Source of the DNA: Bacillota bacterium
Lineage (GTDB): Bacteria > Bacillota > Clostridia > Oscillospirales > Ruminococcaceae
Length of the DNA: 64,000 nucleotides
Assembly: GCA_023391875.1 (NCBI GenBank)
Contig: JAEWAB010000005.1
Coordinates: 62,001 to 126,000 of the forward strand
Direction of reading: 5' to 3'
The position numbers were made by a program, and so were the translations under genes. Positions 15,913 through 24,546 of the stretch are shown in pieces. Every line of letters begins with the position of its first letter. The stretch's first letter is position 1. The notes under the pieces were generated by a model, which was given only the letters and a program-made list of their open reading frames with translations, did not search any database and had not been told where the DNA came from.

Positions 15913-17169
15913 ATGCAAACGAAACGGGTAATACTGCACATCGACATCAACAACTGTTATGCGTCCATCGAGTGCCTGCACCGCCCCGAGCTACGCGGCT
16001 TACCTGTGGCGGTCGGCGGCAGCGTAGAAGCCAGGCACGGCATTATCCTCGCCAAAAATGAGATTGCGAAAAAGTTTGGGATAAAAACCGGTGAGGCCCT
16101 ATGGCAGGCAAAGCAGAAGTGCAAAGACCTTGTGGTAATCCCGCCCAACATGCCGCTCTATGCACGCTTTTGCGCGCTGGCACGCGAGATTTACCTTGAT
16201 TATACCGACCAGATGGAGCCGTTCGGCATGGATGAGGCGTGGCTGGACGTTACGGGCAGCGGCCTCTTCGGCAGCGGCAGGGATATTGCCGAGAAGATCA
16301 GAATGCGCATCAAAGACGAGCTGGGCATTACCGTATCTGTTGGGGTAAGCTTTAACAAGGTGTTCGCTAAGCTTGGCAGCGACTATAAAAAGCCGGATGC
16401 CGTCACCGTGATCGACGAACAGAATTTTCGTGAGATTGTATGGTCCTTACCTTCCTCCGACCTGCTGTATGTGGGCAAGGCGGCCGCCCGAAGGCTGGAT
16501 GGCTACGGGATACACACCATCGGCGATATCGCCCGCTTAAAGCCGGAGCTGTTAGAAAGCATCCTTGGTAAATGGGGGCTGATGCTGCACGCCTACGCAA
16601 ACGGACAGGACGTCTCTCCCGTAAAGAACATCACAGACGAGCCAAGGGAGATTAAATCCATCGGCAACAGCACCACCACGCCGCGCGACCTGAAAAACAG
16701 CGAGGATGTGCGGCTGATCGTATACCTGCTTGCCGAGAGTGTCTGCACACGGATGCGTGCGCACGGCTTTCATGCCAAAACGGTGGTGCTCTCGGTGCGG
16801 GATGTAAACCTGCATTCCTTTGAACGCCAGTGCAGGCTGGAACACCCCAGCTGCCTTTCTGGCGAGCTTGCAAACAAGGCTTTGGAGCTGTTTAAAAAGA
16901 ATTACAACTGGTATAGCCCCATACGCAGCATCGGCGTGCGGGCCTGCGATTTGGTGTACCACGACGACTGCCTGCAGCTGGACATCTTCTCCGATGAAGA
17001 AAAAAGGATGCGCCGCGAGCGGATGGAAGAAACCATAGACAGCCTTCGCAGGCGCTTCGGCAGTGCAAGCGTGCAGCGCGCCCTACTGCTCAGCGACAGA
17101 GATCTTACGGGCCTAACGGAAAAGGAAGACTCGGATGTGTTTAACGAGTACGGAGGCGAATTGTTGTGA
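15913..17169 (+). CDS. dinB: DNA polymerase IV (Y-family)
   Basis: From ATG 15913 the product is 418 residues. Y-family landmarks are all present: HIDINNCYASIE (first metal Asp), GIILAKNEIAKKFGIK, FGMDEAWLDVTGS (Asp-Glu metal pair), VSVGVSFNKVFAKLGSDYKKP, then thumb and little-finger domains. It copies damaged DNA without proofreading. A sigma-A promoter carrying a LexA box controls it, so SOS induction is expected. The stop overlaps the GTG of the 79-residue gene downstream, implying coupled translation. No beta-clamp motif was confidently assigned at the C-terminus. Confidence 0.93.
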   Translation: MQTKRVILHIDINNCYASIECLHRPELRGLPVAVGGSVEARHGIILAKNEIAKKFGIKTGEALWQAKQKCKDLVVIPPNMPLYARFCALAREIYLDYTDQMEPFGMDEAWLDVTGSGLFGSGRDIAEKIRMRIKDELGITVSVGVSFNKVFAKLGSDYKKPDAVTVIDEQNFREIVWSLPSSDLLYVGKAAARRLDGYGIHTIGDIARLKPELLESILGKWGLMLHAYANGQDVSPVKNITDEPREIKSIGNSTTTPRDLKNSEDVRLIVYLLAESVCTRMRAHGFHAKTVVLSVRDVNLHSFERQCRLEHPSCLSGELANKALELFKKNYNWYSPIRSIGVRACDLVYHDDCLQLDIFSDEEKRMRRERMEETIDSLRRRFGSASVQRALLLSDRDLTGLTEKEDSDVFNEYGGELL

Positions 17170-17405
17170 GCAAAAAGGTTTATGTGGATGTGACGGCATC
17201 GTTTACCCGTGACGGAGTCATCATTCCGCAGGCCATCCGTTGGGAGGATGACCGTATCTTTTATATCGACCGGGTGCTGGAAATACGGCGTGCCGCGGCA
17301 CAGAAGGTGGGCGGCGCCGGCATCCGCTATACCTGCCGCATCGCGGGTAAGGAGGCCTTTCTTTTTTTGGACCAAAACCGCTGGTTCGTCGAGAGTAACA
17401 AATAG
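17166..17405 (+). CDS. small conserved protein translationally coupled to dinB
   Basis: The 79-residue protein starts at GTG 17166, overlapping the dinB stop (GTGA). It is predicted to be beta-rich: KVYVDVTASFTRDGVIIPQA, IRWEDDRIFYIDRVLEIR, GIRYTCRIAGKEAFLFLD, then RWFVES. Similar short genes follow dinB in other Clostridia, to my recollection. It has no catalytic motif. Shared SOS control and coupling suggest an accessory to Pol IV, but this is inference. No clear terminator follows. Confidence 0.65.
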   Translation: MSKKVYVDVTASFTRDGVIIPQAIRWEDDRIFYIDRVLEIRRAAAQKVGGAGIRYTCRIAGKEAFLFLDQNRWFVESNK

Positions 17406-17577
17406 GCCTTCCTCGACGTAAACTTAGTTACGAATTATCTATTTTTCTTAAAAACAGTACAAAACATTCCCTATTACGATGGAACCATTTCCTTTTTAGC
17501 GGAATATATTAAGATTAGAGCGTTATAGGATTATCCTTTAACCTTCTTAATACAAGCATGAAGAAAGGAGATTTGCA

Positions 17578-17973
17578 ATGTCTGTTTTGGCTGTTTTAAA
17601 TGTCGCTTCCATGCAAACCGTCACGGGCACTACGGTTGCATCGGTAGAGCCTTCTCCCGCGCCGCTGTCGCTTATCGGCTCCCCTACCGTTGTGATATTT
17701 GGTATTATAACCGATCTACCGACCTCCAAGGTTTCCTTTAGTTATCTGGTGCATCAAACCTACAACGCTGCGGGCGGCGCTACCGGTATGGCACAGGCCT
17801 CCGGCAATTCGGAGTGGGTTTCCATCCCTGAGGTATCGAAGGATTTTCCGAATGTCAGTGTAACCGCCACCGCCACCAGTACTGTTTCCGGCGCCGCTGT
17901 AACATTTACCATCTCCGCGTCCATAAGCTATACCGAGATTAAACCAGGGCTGTATAAAGTAGTCACAGAGTAG
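17578..17973 (+). CDS. hypothetical beta-rich, Ser/Thr/Val-rich protein
   Basis: AAAGGAG sits just before ATG 17578, giving 131 residues. Composition is rich in V, T, S and A with alternating hydrophobic positions (VSVTATATSTVSGAAVTFTI), which suggests an immunoglobulin-like or jelly-roll beta fold. Thr/Ser runs recall surface or spore-coat proteins. There is no signal peptide, no transmembrane helix and almost no Cys. It stands alone between dinB and the EFR1 gene. I do not recognise the family. Confidence 0.6.
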   Translation: MSVLAVLNVASMQTVTGTTVASVEPSPAPLSLIGSPTVVIFGIITDLPTSKVSFSYLVHQTYNAAGGATGMAQASGNSEWVSIPEVSKDFPNVSVTATATSTVSGAAVTFTISASISYTEIKPGLYKVVTE

Positions 17974-18072
17974 TGTCGGCAGCGAATCAACAAGCAGCCG
18001 GTGAGTAAGACGTTTTATCCTCCGTCGTTTTTAGACGTAACAAAACAAAACTGCCCAAATAATACATAAAAG

Positions 18073-18092
18073 AGCCGACTTTTTAAGCCGGC
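18073..18092 (+). terminator. weak terminator-like hairpin
   Basis: AGCCGAC and GCCGGCT pair with one mismatch around an A/T loop, followed by TATTTAAT. It may end the transcript of the beta-rich gene. Confidence 0.35.
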
Positions 18093-18142
18093 TTATTTAA
18101 TACCCGCATGAATCAAAGCGTTTATCTGAACTTAAAAAGCGA

Positions 18143-18170
18143 TTTACATTTTCTATAGTTACGATATACT
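18143..18170 (+). promoter_or_regulatory. sigma-A-like promoter upstream of the EFR1 gene
   Basis: TTTACA (18143-18148) and TATACT (18165-18170) are separated by 16 bases. The start codon of the downstream gene is 36 bases after the -10 box. Confidence 0.55.
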
Positions 18171-18205
18171 GGAAGGGTAAACTCTCCGAGGGGATGATGT
18201 AAAGG

Positions 18206-19090
18206 ATGAAACCTTCTGTTTGTCCGTTTCATTCCGCGCAGATAGCATGGTTTTCGGGTACAGGCTGTACGGCTATGGCGGCGGAATGCTTTGAGCAATC
18301 GTTTATAACGCGTGGCATTGAAGTGACACACACGAAAATAACGGCGGGCCAAGCTCGTCCCACTATCCAAGCGGATTTATTGGTGCTGCTCTTCCCTGTT
18401 TATGCCCTTCGTTCCCCCCGTATCGTGGATGAATGGGTGCGCGCGCTGCCTACGGTAAACAGCACTCCCGCGGTGGTGTGCTCTGTTTCCGGCGGCGGCG
18501 ATATTGCGCCCAACACGGCGTGCCGCGTATATGTTACAAAGGTGCTGCGCAAAAAAGGGTATTGGGTCATCTATGAAAAGATGCTGGTCATGCCCTCTAA
18601 CTTTGTGGTGAATACTCCAGACAGCCTTGCGAAAAAATTGATAGAGATATTACCTGCCAAGGTTGACCGTATCGCTGCGGAGGTTGTATGCGGTAAACAA
18701 CATAAGCCCCGCGTCTTTTGGCTCGACCGGCTTGGAGCCGCTGCGGGCAAGCTGGAGCACTACGGTGCGAAAATCTTCGGGAAACATATAAAGGCCATCG
18801 ACAGCTGCAACGGCTGTGGCCTTTGTGCCGGAAACTGCCCTACCGCCAATATAACAATGGAACACGGAAAACCCATGTTCCATAAAAACTGCATTATCTG
18901 CTTAAAATGTATCTACAGCTGCCCGAAGCAGGCGCTCTCCGCCGGAATGCTATCCTTTATCGTGCTGAAAGAGGGCTTTTCTTTAAAGCGAACAATGGCG
19001 GCTACAGCCGCAGCGAACCCCGGCGATAATCAAAAAACCGGCCTACTGCTAAGCGGAGTGGAGAAATACATATCCGGCTCGGACATATAA
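18206..19090 (+). CDS. EFR1-family flavodoxin-ferredoxin fusion
   Basis: The 294-residue protein starts with a flavodoxin-like domain: AWFSGTGCTAMAAECFEQ as FMN phosphate loop, then LLVLLFPVYALRSPRIVDEW and VCSVSGGG. It ends with two 4Fe-4S ferredoxin motifs, CNGCGLCAGNCPTAN and CIICLKCIYSCPKQA (residues ~205-250). The EFR1 family is a group of putative electron-transfer proteins common in anaerobes. It probably shuttles electrons between FMN and iron-sulfur centres in the cytoplasm; partners are unknown. It has its own promoter and converges with the phzF-like gene. Confidence 0.85.
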   Translation: MKPSVCPFHSAQIAWFSGTGCTAMAAECFEQSFITRGIEVTHTKITAGQARPTIQADLLVLLFPVYALRSPRIVDEWVRALPTVNSTPAVVCSVSGGGDIAPNTACRVYVTKVLRKKGYWVIYEKMLVMPSNFVVNTPDSLAKKLIEILPAKVDRIAAEVVCGKQHKPRVFWLDRLGAAAGKLEHYGAKIFGKHIKAIDSCNGCGLCAGNCPTANITMEHGKPMFHKNCIICLKCIYSCPKQALSAGMLSFIVLKEGFSLKRTMAATAAANPGDNQKTGLLLSGVEKYISGSDI

Positions 19091-19108
19091 ATTGTCTCTT
19101 ATGAACAT

Positions 19109-19990
19109 TTAGAGGTAATATACCCCCGAGATGCGTTCGGTGGCGCTGCCCCCAAAGAGAACCCGATCGTTTAAGGTCATCAGCCGAACGGTGTTGTACT
19201 CTATCCCTGTGCCGCCCTGCTCGATCGCTATGCTGTCGCCCTTCCAAAGGCCGTGCTTGCGCATATAGTAACCGAAGGCGCTGTTGCCCGAGCCGGTGGC
19301 CGGGTCTTCGAGATACCCGAACTTGGGCGGGAACACCCGGGTGTGGGCAATGCTCTCGTTTCTCTCCGTCTCCAAAGAAAATGGGAGAATAGTATCTATT
19401 CCATTATCCACGCAAAAGGCTTTTAAAACCTCTAAGCTCGGCAGCAAAGAAACCTCGCGTGAAAGGCTGGCTACCGGCACGATAAGGGCCTTCAGACCGA
19501 CGCTTACCAGCTCAACGGGCAGGTCTGTCAGCAGCTCGTCTGTCTTTAACCCGAGCTTTTCCGCGACCATATCTTTGGTTACACTCGTGTGAAGGTATTC
19601 CGGCTGCGGTGCCGTAATAAAGACGGCGTCCTGCTCGGGGATGTGATTGTATACGGTCAGCTCACCCGCCTGATGGGTCTGAACCAAAATCTCTTTTTGG
19701 CAAAGTAAGCTCGGCGTACTCTTAATCAGGCTGTACATACAGGCGATGGTGCCATGCCCGCAAAACGCTACCTCGCACTCGGAGGAATAGTATGTAAGAA
19801 AGAGGCCGGACGGCCTGCTTTCACAGTAGACTACCTCCGAAACAAAGCCCTTATGTGCCGCCGCTACCGCGAGCATCTCTTCGGGTGAAAGCTGCTGACC
19901 CTGCTCTAAATAAAGGCAGGCCGCCGGATTGCCGAGCGATTGGCCGGACGTAAAGGCGTCGATCTTTTTGTATGCGTACTCTCTCATCAT
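19109..19990 (-). CDS. PhzF-family isomerase-like protein
   Basis: The 293-residue protein matches the PhzF fold of two diaminopimelate-epimerase-like halves. It has KKIDAFTSGQSLGNPAACLYL at the start, SEVVY, CEVAFCGHGTIACMYSL and the C-terminal glycine motif GYLEDPATGSGNSAFG. The conserved catalytic Glu near position 47 is present as part of GFVSEVVY. PhzF relatives outside phenazine operons have unknown substrates, and no phenazine genes are nearby. Two adjacent ATGs (19990, 19987) follow AAAGGAAAAGGA. Confidence 0.85.
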   Translation of the reverse strand: MMREYAYKKIDAFTSGQSLGNPAACLYLEQGQQLSPEEMLAVAAAHKGFVSEVVYCESRPSGLFLTYYSSECEVAFCGHGTIACMYSLIKSTPSLLCQKEILVQTHQAGELTVYNHIPEQDAVFITAPQPEYLHTSVTKDMVAEKLGLKTDELLTDLPVELVSVGLKALIVPVASLSREVSLLPSLEVLKAFCVDNGIDTILPFSLETERNESIAHTRVFPPKFGYLEDPATGSGNSAFGYYMRKHGLWKGDSIAIEQGGTGIEYNTVRLMTLNDRVLFGGSATERISGVYYL

Positions 19991-20195
19991 TCATCCTTTT
20001 CCTTTCTGTCTTGCGATTAAAGCCATAGTCACATATTAAGATGAGCACAATAATATGTTTTTTGATTATACCATCTTCGGAAAATAAATACAATCTTTTA
20101 CTTTTCAAGGGGTTTAAAAGGGTATACAACCTTTCAGGCGGCTATAAGCAGTTTACGAAAGCCCAACCAGAAACGCGGAATAAGGATGGATAACG

Positions 20196-20235
20196 AACGC
20201 CCCGCAGCCGGTTTATACCCGTGCTGCGGGGCGTT
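20196..20235. terminator. 13-bp GC-rich hairpin at the 3' side of the THUMP methyltransferase gene
   Basis: AACGCCCCGCAGC (20196-20208) pairs perfectly with GCTGCGGGGCGTT (20223-20235). The following bases are not U-rich, so termination would be weak. Confidence 0.5.
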
Positions 20236-20245
20236 ATGAAGCATA

Positions 20246-21364
20246 TTATTTAAAATACATATAGAGCTGGCATTTAATCATGCCGTTATAGAGCTTGCGG
20301 CGTTTGTCGGCGGGGCGGCCGAACAGGCGCTCGAACTCCTCGTGCGGCGAGATGATGTAGTAGCTGGTGCGTGGGCGCTTCTCAAATACCCCGCCCATCA
20401 CCTTATAAAGCTCCTCGGCCTGCTTGATGTCGAGCAGGCGCTCGCCGTAGGGCGGGTTGCAGAGCACAATGGCGTTCTCGGTTTGAAGCTGAAAGTCTTT
20501 AATATCCGCCACCATCGCCTTAATGCGCGATATCACACCCGCCTTTTTGGCGTTGCCAGCGGTAAGCGCCACCGCGTCCGGCAGGATGTCGCTGCCGTAG
20601 GCGGCAAAGAGGGCCTGCCGGTCTATAGACTCCATGGCATGCTCGCGCTCCTGCTTCCATACCGCCGCGCCGAAACAATCCCAGCTTTCCGCCGCAAAGT
20701 GTCGGGAGATGCCGGGGGCTATGTTGAGCGCGTAGAGCGCCGACTCGATTAAAAAGGTGCCGGAGCCGCAAAACGGGTCGTATACCGTTGAGTTCCCGCG
20801 CACGCGCGCAAGGTTCGCAATACCCGCCGCCAGGGTTTCCTTGATCGGCGCTTCGTTGGCGTCCTTGCGGTAGCCGCGCTTGTGCAGCCCCGCGCCCGAG
20901 GTATCCAGCATGACGGTAACCTCGTCTTTTAAAATCGAGAACTGTATCTGGTGAACGGGGCCGGTTTCCTCAAACCACGACTGATGGTACACCCCTTCTA
21001 GCCGTTTAACGGCAGCCTTTTTTACAATGGCCTGACAGTCGGGTACCGAATGCAGCTGAGAATTAAGCGACCATCCCTTAACCGGGAAGGCATCCTTTTT
21101 GCCTATGAAATCTTCAAGCGGCAGCCGCTGTACCCCCTGAAACAGTTCTTCAAAGCTCCTAGCGTGAAAGGTGCCCAATACAATAAGCACCCTTTCGGCG
21201 GTGCGCAGCCAGAGGTTGGCGCGCGCCACATCCTGCTCGGTGCCGTCAAACAGCACCCTGCCGTTTTGAGCCGCCACATTCTGCCCGCCGATGCGCTTGA
21301 TCTCATCGGCCAGAATACCCTCCAAACCAAAGATACAGGGGCACGAGATGGTAAATGGTTTCAT
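20246..21364 (-). CDS. THUMP-domain class I SAM-dependent RNA methyltransferase (YpsC/RlmL-N type)
   Basis: The 372-residue protein has an N-terminal THUMP region (residues ~1-160) and a Rossmann methyltransferase. Motifs are VYDPFCGSGTFLIESA (SAM binding) and IVLCNPPYGERL (motif IV NPPY, N2-guanine type). This matches the stand-alone THUMP methyltransferases of Firmicutes related to the N-terminal half of E. coli RlmL, thought to make m2G in 23S rRNA. Length is typical. It is a single gene followed by a GC hairpin. Confidence 0.88.
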   Translation of the reverse strand: MKPFTISCPCIFGLEGILADEIKRIGGQNVAAQNGRVLFDGTEQDVARANLWLRTAERVLIVLGTFHARSFEELFQGVQRLPLEDFIGKKDAFPVKGWSLNSQLHSVPDCQAIVKKAAVKRLEGVYHQSWFEETGPVHQIQFSILKDEVTVMLDTSGAGLHKRGYRKDANEAPIKETLAAGIANLARVRGNSTVYDPFCGSGTFLIESALYALNIAPGISRHFAAESWDCFGAAVWKQEREHAMESIDRQALFAAYGSDILPDAVALTAGNAKKAGVISRIKAMVADIKDFQLQTENAIVLCNPPYGERLLDIKQAEELYKVMGGVFEKRPRTSYYIISPHEEFERLFGRPADKRRKLYNGMIKCQLYMYFK

Positions 21365-21501
21365 AGATTTTGTTTTTCCTTTCAGCTGCCTAAACGTCTT
21401 TGCTTTTTGTGTACCACTTAAAACAAAAACGGTGAACTATTAGTCTTCCCCGCCGCACAACTATCATGCCGCAGAATATGGATTGTATTTGAACAGAAAT
21501 T

Positions 21502-21524
21502 GCGAGGGGGCTTCGCCCCCTCGC
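21502..21524 (-). terminator. terminator-like hairpin after hpf
   Basis: GCGAGGGGGC and GCCCCCTCGC pair perfectly around TTC, 35 bases past the hpf stop. On the minus strand AATTTCTG follows, a poor U tract. Confidence 0.55.
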
Positions 21525-21558
21525 TTATGTTTATACTATGCTTTTACAATTAAGTTTA

Positions 21559-22095
21559 TCAGTCCGGGTTCGGTTCCAACAGACCGTAGTTGCCGTCCTT
21601 GCGGCGGTAAACCACGCAGATCTCGTTGGTGGTGCCGTTGCGGAACATAAAGAACTCGTGGCCGAGCATGTTCATCTGCAGGATAGCTTCATCCACCGTC
21701 ATATGGTTGACCACAAAGCGCTTGTTACGTACCACCTTGTATTCCGACGCGCTCTCGTCGTAATCATACAGATAGCTTTCGTCGGGCTTGGTAAAGGCAT
21801 CGTCCCGCAGCTTGCTCTCCAGCTTGGTTTTGTTCTTGACAATCTGCTGAAACAGGGAATCGGTAACGGCCTCGAGCGCCGCGGTAAGCTCACTCGCCGT
21901 TTTCTCGGAGCGGTAGATCATGCCCTGAGACTTGATGGTAATCTCCACCGTAAAGCGGTCGCGCTCCAGAGAGGCTGTTACAATGGCATCGGCATTACTA
22001 TCAAAGAAACGATCAAACTTTTTAAGCTTCTTTTCTGCCCTTTCCTTAAATGAGTCTCTCAGGTTGATTTTGCGGCCTCTGATTGTAATGTTCAT
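21559..22095 (-). CDS. hpf: ribosome hibernation promoting factor, long form
   Basis: From ATG 22095 (better spaced from AAAGGGG than the GTG at 22101) the product is 178 residues. The N-terminal S30AE domain (MNITIRGRKINLRDSF...VEITIKSQG) is followed by a linker and the C-terminal dimerisation domain (VVRNKRFVVNHMTVDEAI, MNMLGHEFFMFRN). Long HPF joins two 70S ribosomes into inactive 100S dimers in stationary phase or starvation. It is a single gene. The 180 bases upstream are AT-rich and should carry a growth-phase-controlled promoter. Confidence 0.93.
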   Translation of the reverse strand: MNITIRGRKINLRDSFKERAEKKLKKFDRFFDSNADAIVTASLERDRFTVEITIKSQGMIYRSEKTASELTAALEAVTDSLFQQIVKNKTKLESKLRDDAFTKPDESYLYDYDESASEYKVVRNKRFVVNHMTVDEAILQMNMLGHEFFMFRNGTTNEICVVYRRKDGNYGLLEPNPD

Positions 22096-22279
22096 ACGCA
22101 CATCCCCTTTAACGCATTTTTATACATCATAGCTAAATCCGCAAGGATGAGCCATGCTGTTTTTGATTATTTTGTATAATCTATGCCTTAATAATAGCAC
22201 AATAATCCTGTAAAGTAAAGGGGCTGATTGTGAACGAATTGTATAAAATTAACGTTAAAAATATATTTTTTCTCTACTC

Positions 22280-23434
22280 CTAAACCACCCGGCTGCCGTT
22301 TACAAACACCATTTTAGGGGTGGCATAAACCGAAAGCGGGTCGCCGTCAAACACCACCAGGTCGGCGTCCTTACCCGGCTTGATCGAGCCTATTCGAGCA
22401 TCCAAGCCACAGATTCTTGCGGGATAGATGGTAATCGCCTTAAGCGCCTCCTCGTAGGGCAGCCCTTCGCGCACGGCCAGCCCTGCCGAAAGCGGCAGGT
22501 ACTGGATAGGGATAACCGGATGGTCGGTGCAGATGGCGATACCTACCCCCTGAGCGTGTAACACACCCGCAGTTTTGGGGGTAAGGTTGCGAAGCTCCGG
22601 CTTGGAGCGCTCGCAGATGATCGGCCCCACCACGGCGCAGGCGCCCTCGCCCTTGATACGCTCGGCGATCAGGTGCCCCTCGGTGCAGTGGATGAGTACA
22701 TACTGCAGCTTAAACTCGTGCGCAATGCGGATGGCGGTAAAAATATCATCAGTGCGGTGCGCATGGAAATGCGCCTTGATCTCCCCTCGTAGGAGCGGCA
22801 GCAGCGCCTCGTACTTCATGTCGTAATCCGGCTCGTCGAAATCCTCATCCTCGGCGGCCTTCTGCTTATCCTCAAGGTACTTCTTCGCCTTAAAAAGCTG
22901 CTCACGGATGATGGCGGCGGTGGCCATACGGGTTTCGGGGGCTTGGTTTTTGCCATGGTATACGCCCTTGGGGTTTTCGCCCAGCGCAAACTTAATGGCA
23001 AGCGGTTCTTTAAGGATAATATCGTCAATGCGGCTGCCGTAGGTTTTTATGGCTGCAAGCTGTCCCGCAACCGGGTTGGAGCTGCCCGGGCCGGTAACTA
23101 CGGTGGTAATCCCCCCACGGTAGGCCTCTTCAAAACAGTGGTCCAACGGATTGATGGCATCAATCCCCCGTAAATGAGGGGTGGAAGGGTCGGTGGCCTC
23201 GTTGCCGTCGTCGCCCTCAAAGCCCAGCCCATCCTCCCACATGCCAAGATGGCTGTGAGCGTCCACAAACCCCGGGAAAATACCCGCGCCGCCAAGATCC
23301 AGCGCGTCGGTACGCGAGCCTGTAAAACCGCTCATCTCCCCCAGTGCCGTAATCTTGCCATTTTCAATGGTCAGGTAGCCGTTTGATATGGTGAGGTCTT
23401 CCATGGTGTGGATTTTAGCGTTAATGATGTTCAT
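22280..23434 (-). CDS. amidohydrolase-family metal-dependent hydrolase
   Basis: The 384-residue protein has the amidohydrolase TIM-barrel metal ligands in order: FVDAHSHLGMWE, KAHFHAHR, YVLIHCTEGH and ICTDHPVIP. It ends with ARIGSIKPGKDADLVVFDGDP, the composite beta-sandwich typical of imidazolonepropionase/dihydroorotase relatives. The substrate cannot be told; no histidine or pyrimidine pathway genes are close. It is a cytoplasmic single gene. A copy of the dispersed hairpin repeat lies just upstream of its start. Confidence 0.85.
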   Translation of the reverse strand: MNIINAKIHTMEDLTISNGYLTIENGKITALGEMSGFTGSRTDALDLGGAGIFPGFVDAHSHLGMWEDGLGFEGDDGNEATDPSTPHLRGIDAINPLDHCFEEAYRGGITTVVTGPGSSNPVAGQLAAIKTYGSRIDDIILKEPLAIKFALGENPKGVYHGKNQAPETRMATAAIIREQLFKAKKYLEDKQKAAEDEDFDEPDYDMKYEALLPLLRGEIKAHFHAHRTDDIFTAIRIAHEFKLQYVLIHCTEGHLIAERIKGEGACAVVGPIICERSKPELRNLTPKTAGVLHAQGVGIAICTDHPVIPIQYLPLSAGLAVREGLPYEEALKAITIYPARICGLDARIGSIKPGKDADLVVFDGDPLSVYATPKMVFVNGSRVV

Positions 23435-23451
23435 ACGTTACCCCTAGATTA

Positions 23452-23612
23452 TACTACTAATTCTTTACTCAAAAAGTGATTTAATCACTTTTCAAACTCC
23501 CGCCTTTTGGAAAATACAAAGCATTACTGCTAAAAAGTTTTAAAACAATAATTCGGCGGCTAACAGCCACCCACTTCATTTATATAATGGCATGCAAACG
23601 GAATTTCAAGTA
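23452..23612. repeat. dispersed hairpin-rich intergenic repeat, copy 1 (divergent)
   Basis: It contains CTAATTCTTTACTC, the palindrome AAAAGTGATTTAATCACTTTT and then AATTCGGCGGCTAACAGCC. The order is as in copy 2 (42941-43130) but with more differences and a decayed second hairpin. It lies 18 bases upstream of the amidohydrolase start. Confidence 0.65.
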
Positions 23613-23713
23613 AGAAAAAGGCGCCGGTACGGGCTGATGCAACCGATACCAACACCTGTTTGATTTTGCGGCGCGAACAGTTTGCATACAAACCGCACTG
23701 TGAAAATTATATA

Positions 23714-24160
23714 TCAGCCGAATCTGGCACCGCGCTTGGTGCCGCCGGAACCTCTTTTAGACTCTACGTTGCGCTTAAGGTCGTACATCTTTTCGTCGCT
23801 TGATTGCTTAAACTTGTTCATCATATCCTCGAAGGACATATTTTCGTTACGGCGGCCGCTAAAATCGGGGCCGTCGCGGCCCTCACGCCGAAAAGGCTTC
23901 TGAGGCCTGTGTGCGGGCGGAGGGTTATCAATGGCTTTTTTGATGGAAAGGCCGATCTTACCGTCGGTGCCGACAGTGAGTATCTTCACCTTTACCTCCT
24001 GCCCCTCGGTAAGATGATCCCTGATTTCATTGACATATGTAGGCGCTATTTCAGATATGTGAACCATACCCGTTTTCCCCTCGCCCAAGTCAATGAAGGC
24101 GCCGAACTTGGTAATACTGGTCACCTTTCCGGTTACTAAACTTCCTACCTCAAGCTGCAT
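23714..24160 (-). CDS. yabR: S1-domain RNA-binding protein (YabR-like)
   Basis: The 148-residue protein has one S1 domain at residues ~1-75: LEVGSLVTGKVTSITKFGAF, DLGEGKTGMVHISEIA, DGKIGLSIKKA. A charged disordered tail rich in Arg, Gly and Lys follows. It belongs with divIC in the conserved order divIC-yabR of Bacillus and Clostridia. S1 domains bind RNA. The precise role of YabR is unknown. It is 89 bases downstream of divIC, probably the last gene of the cluster. Confidence 0.85.
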   Translation of the reverse strand: MQLEVGSLVTGKVTSITKFGAFIDLGEGKTGMVHISEIAPTYVNEIRDHLTEGQEVKVKILTVGTDGKIGLSIKKAIDNPPPAHRPQKPFRREGRDGPDFSGRRNENMSFEDMMNKFKQSSDEKMYDLKRNVESKRGSGGTKRGARFG

Positions 24161-24249
24161 ACGAAAAGTTTATCCTCCTTACAAAATCTAAAAAATATCT
24201 CATTGCCGCCACAACAAGCGGCATAACACTCATCCTAACACAGATAGGC

Positions 24250-24546
24250 TTAATTCCCCGATACATCTACGTATACGCGTTCCTGAGGGTAAACATAGCC
24301 CCATTTTTCTCTTGCCATACGCTCCATATAACCGTTATCGGCGGAGTTGATAAGCTCGGAAATCTCACGGTTTTTTAAGGTCTGGCTTGAAATCTGGGCG
24401 TTGAAGGCATCAAGCTCCTGCTGGCGTTTGGTGATGTCAACCTCAATCTGAATGGTGGAAAAGATTGAAACCGCACATACCGCTACAATAACCAGCTTAA
24501 TGAAGAGAGGTATTTTTCCTGTTCTTGCCGCTCCGCTCTTTTTCAT
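24250..24546 (-). CDS. divIC: septum formation initiator family protein (DivIC/FtsB-like)
   Basis: The 98-residue protein has a short cytoplasmic start, one transmembrane helix (residues ~13-32, IPLFIKLVIVAVCAVSIFS) and an extracellular coiled coil with YMERMAREKWGYVYPQERVY. This WGY/F..P.E motif is typical of DivIC/FtsB. It is a divisome scaffold with FtsL and DivIB. It overlaps the yabQ 3' end by 50 bases, so it is in the same operon. Confidence 0.88.
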   Translation of the reverse strand: MKKSGAARTGKIPLFIKLVIVAVCAVSIFSTIQIEVDITKRQQELDAFNAQISSQTLKNREISELINSADNGYMERMAREKWGYVYPQERVYVDVSGN

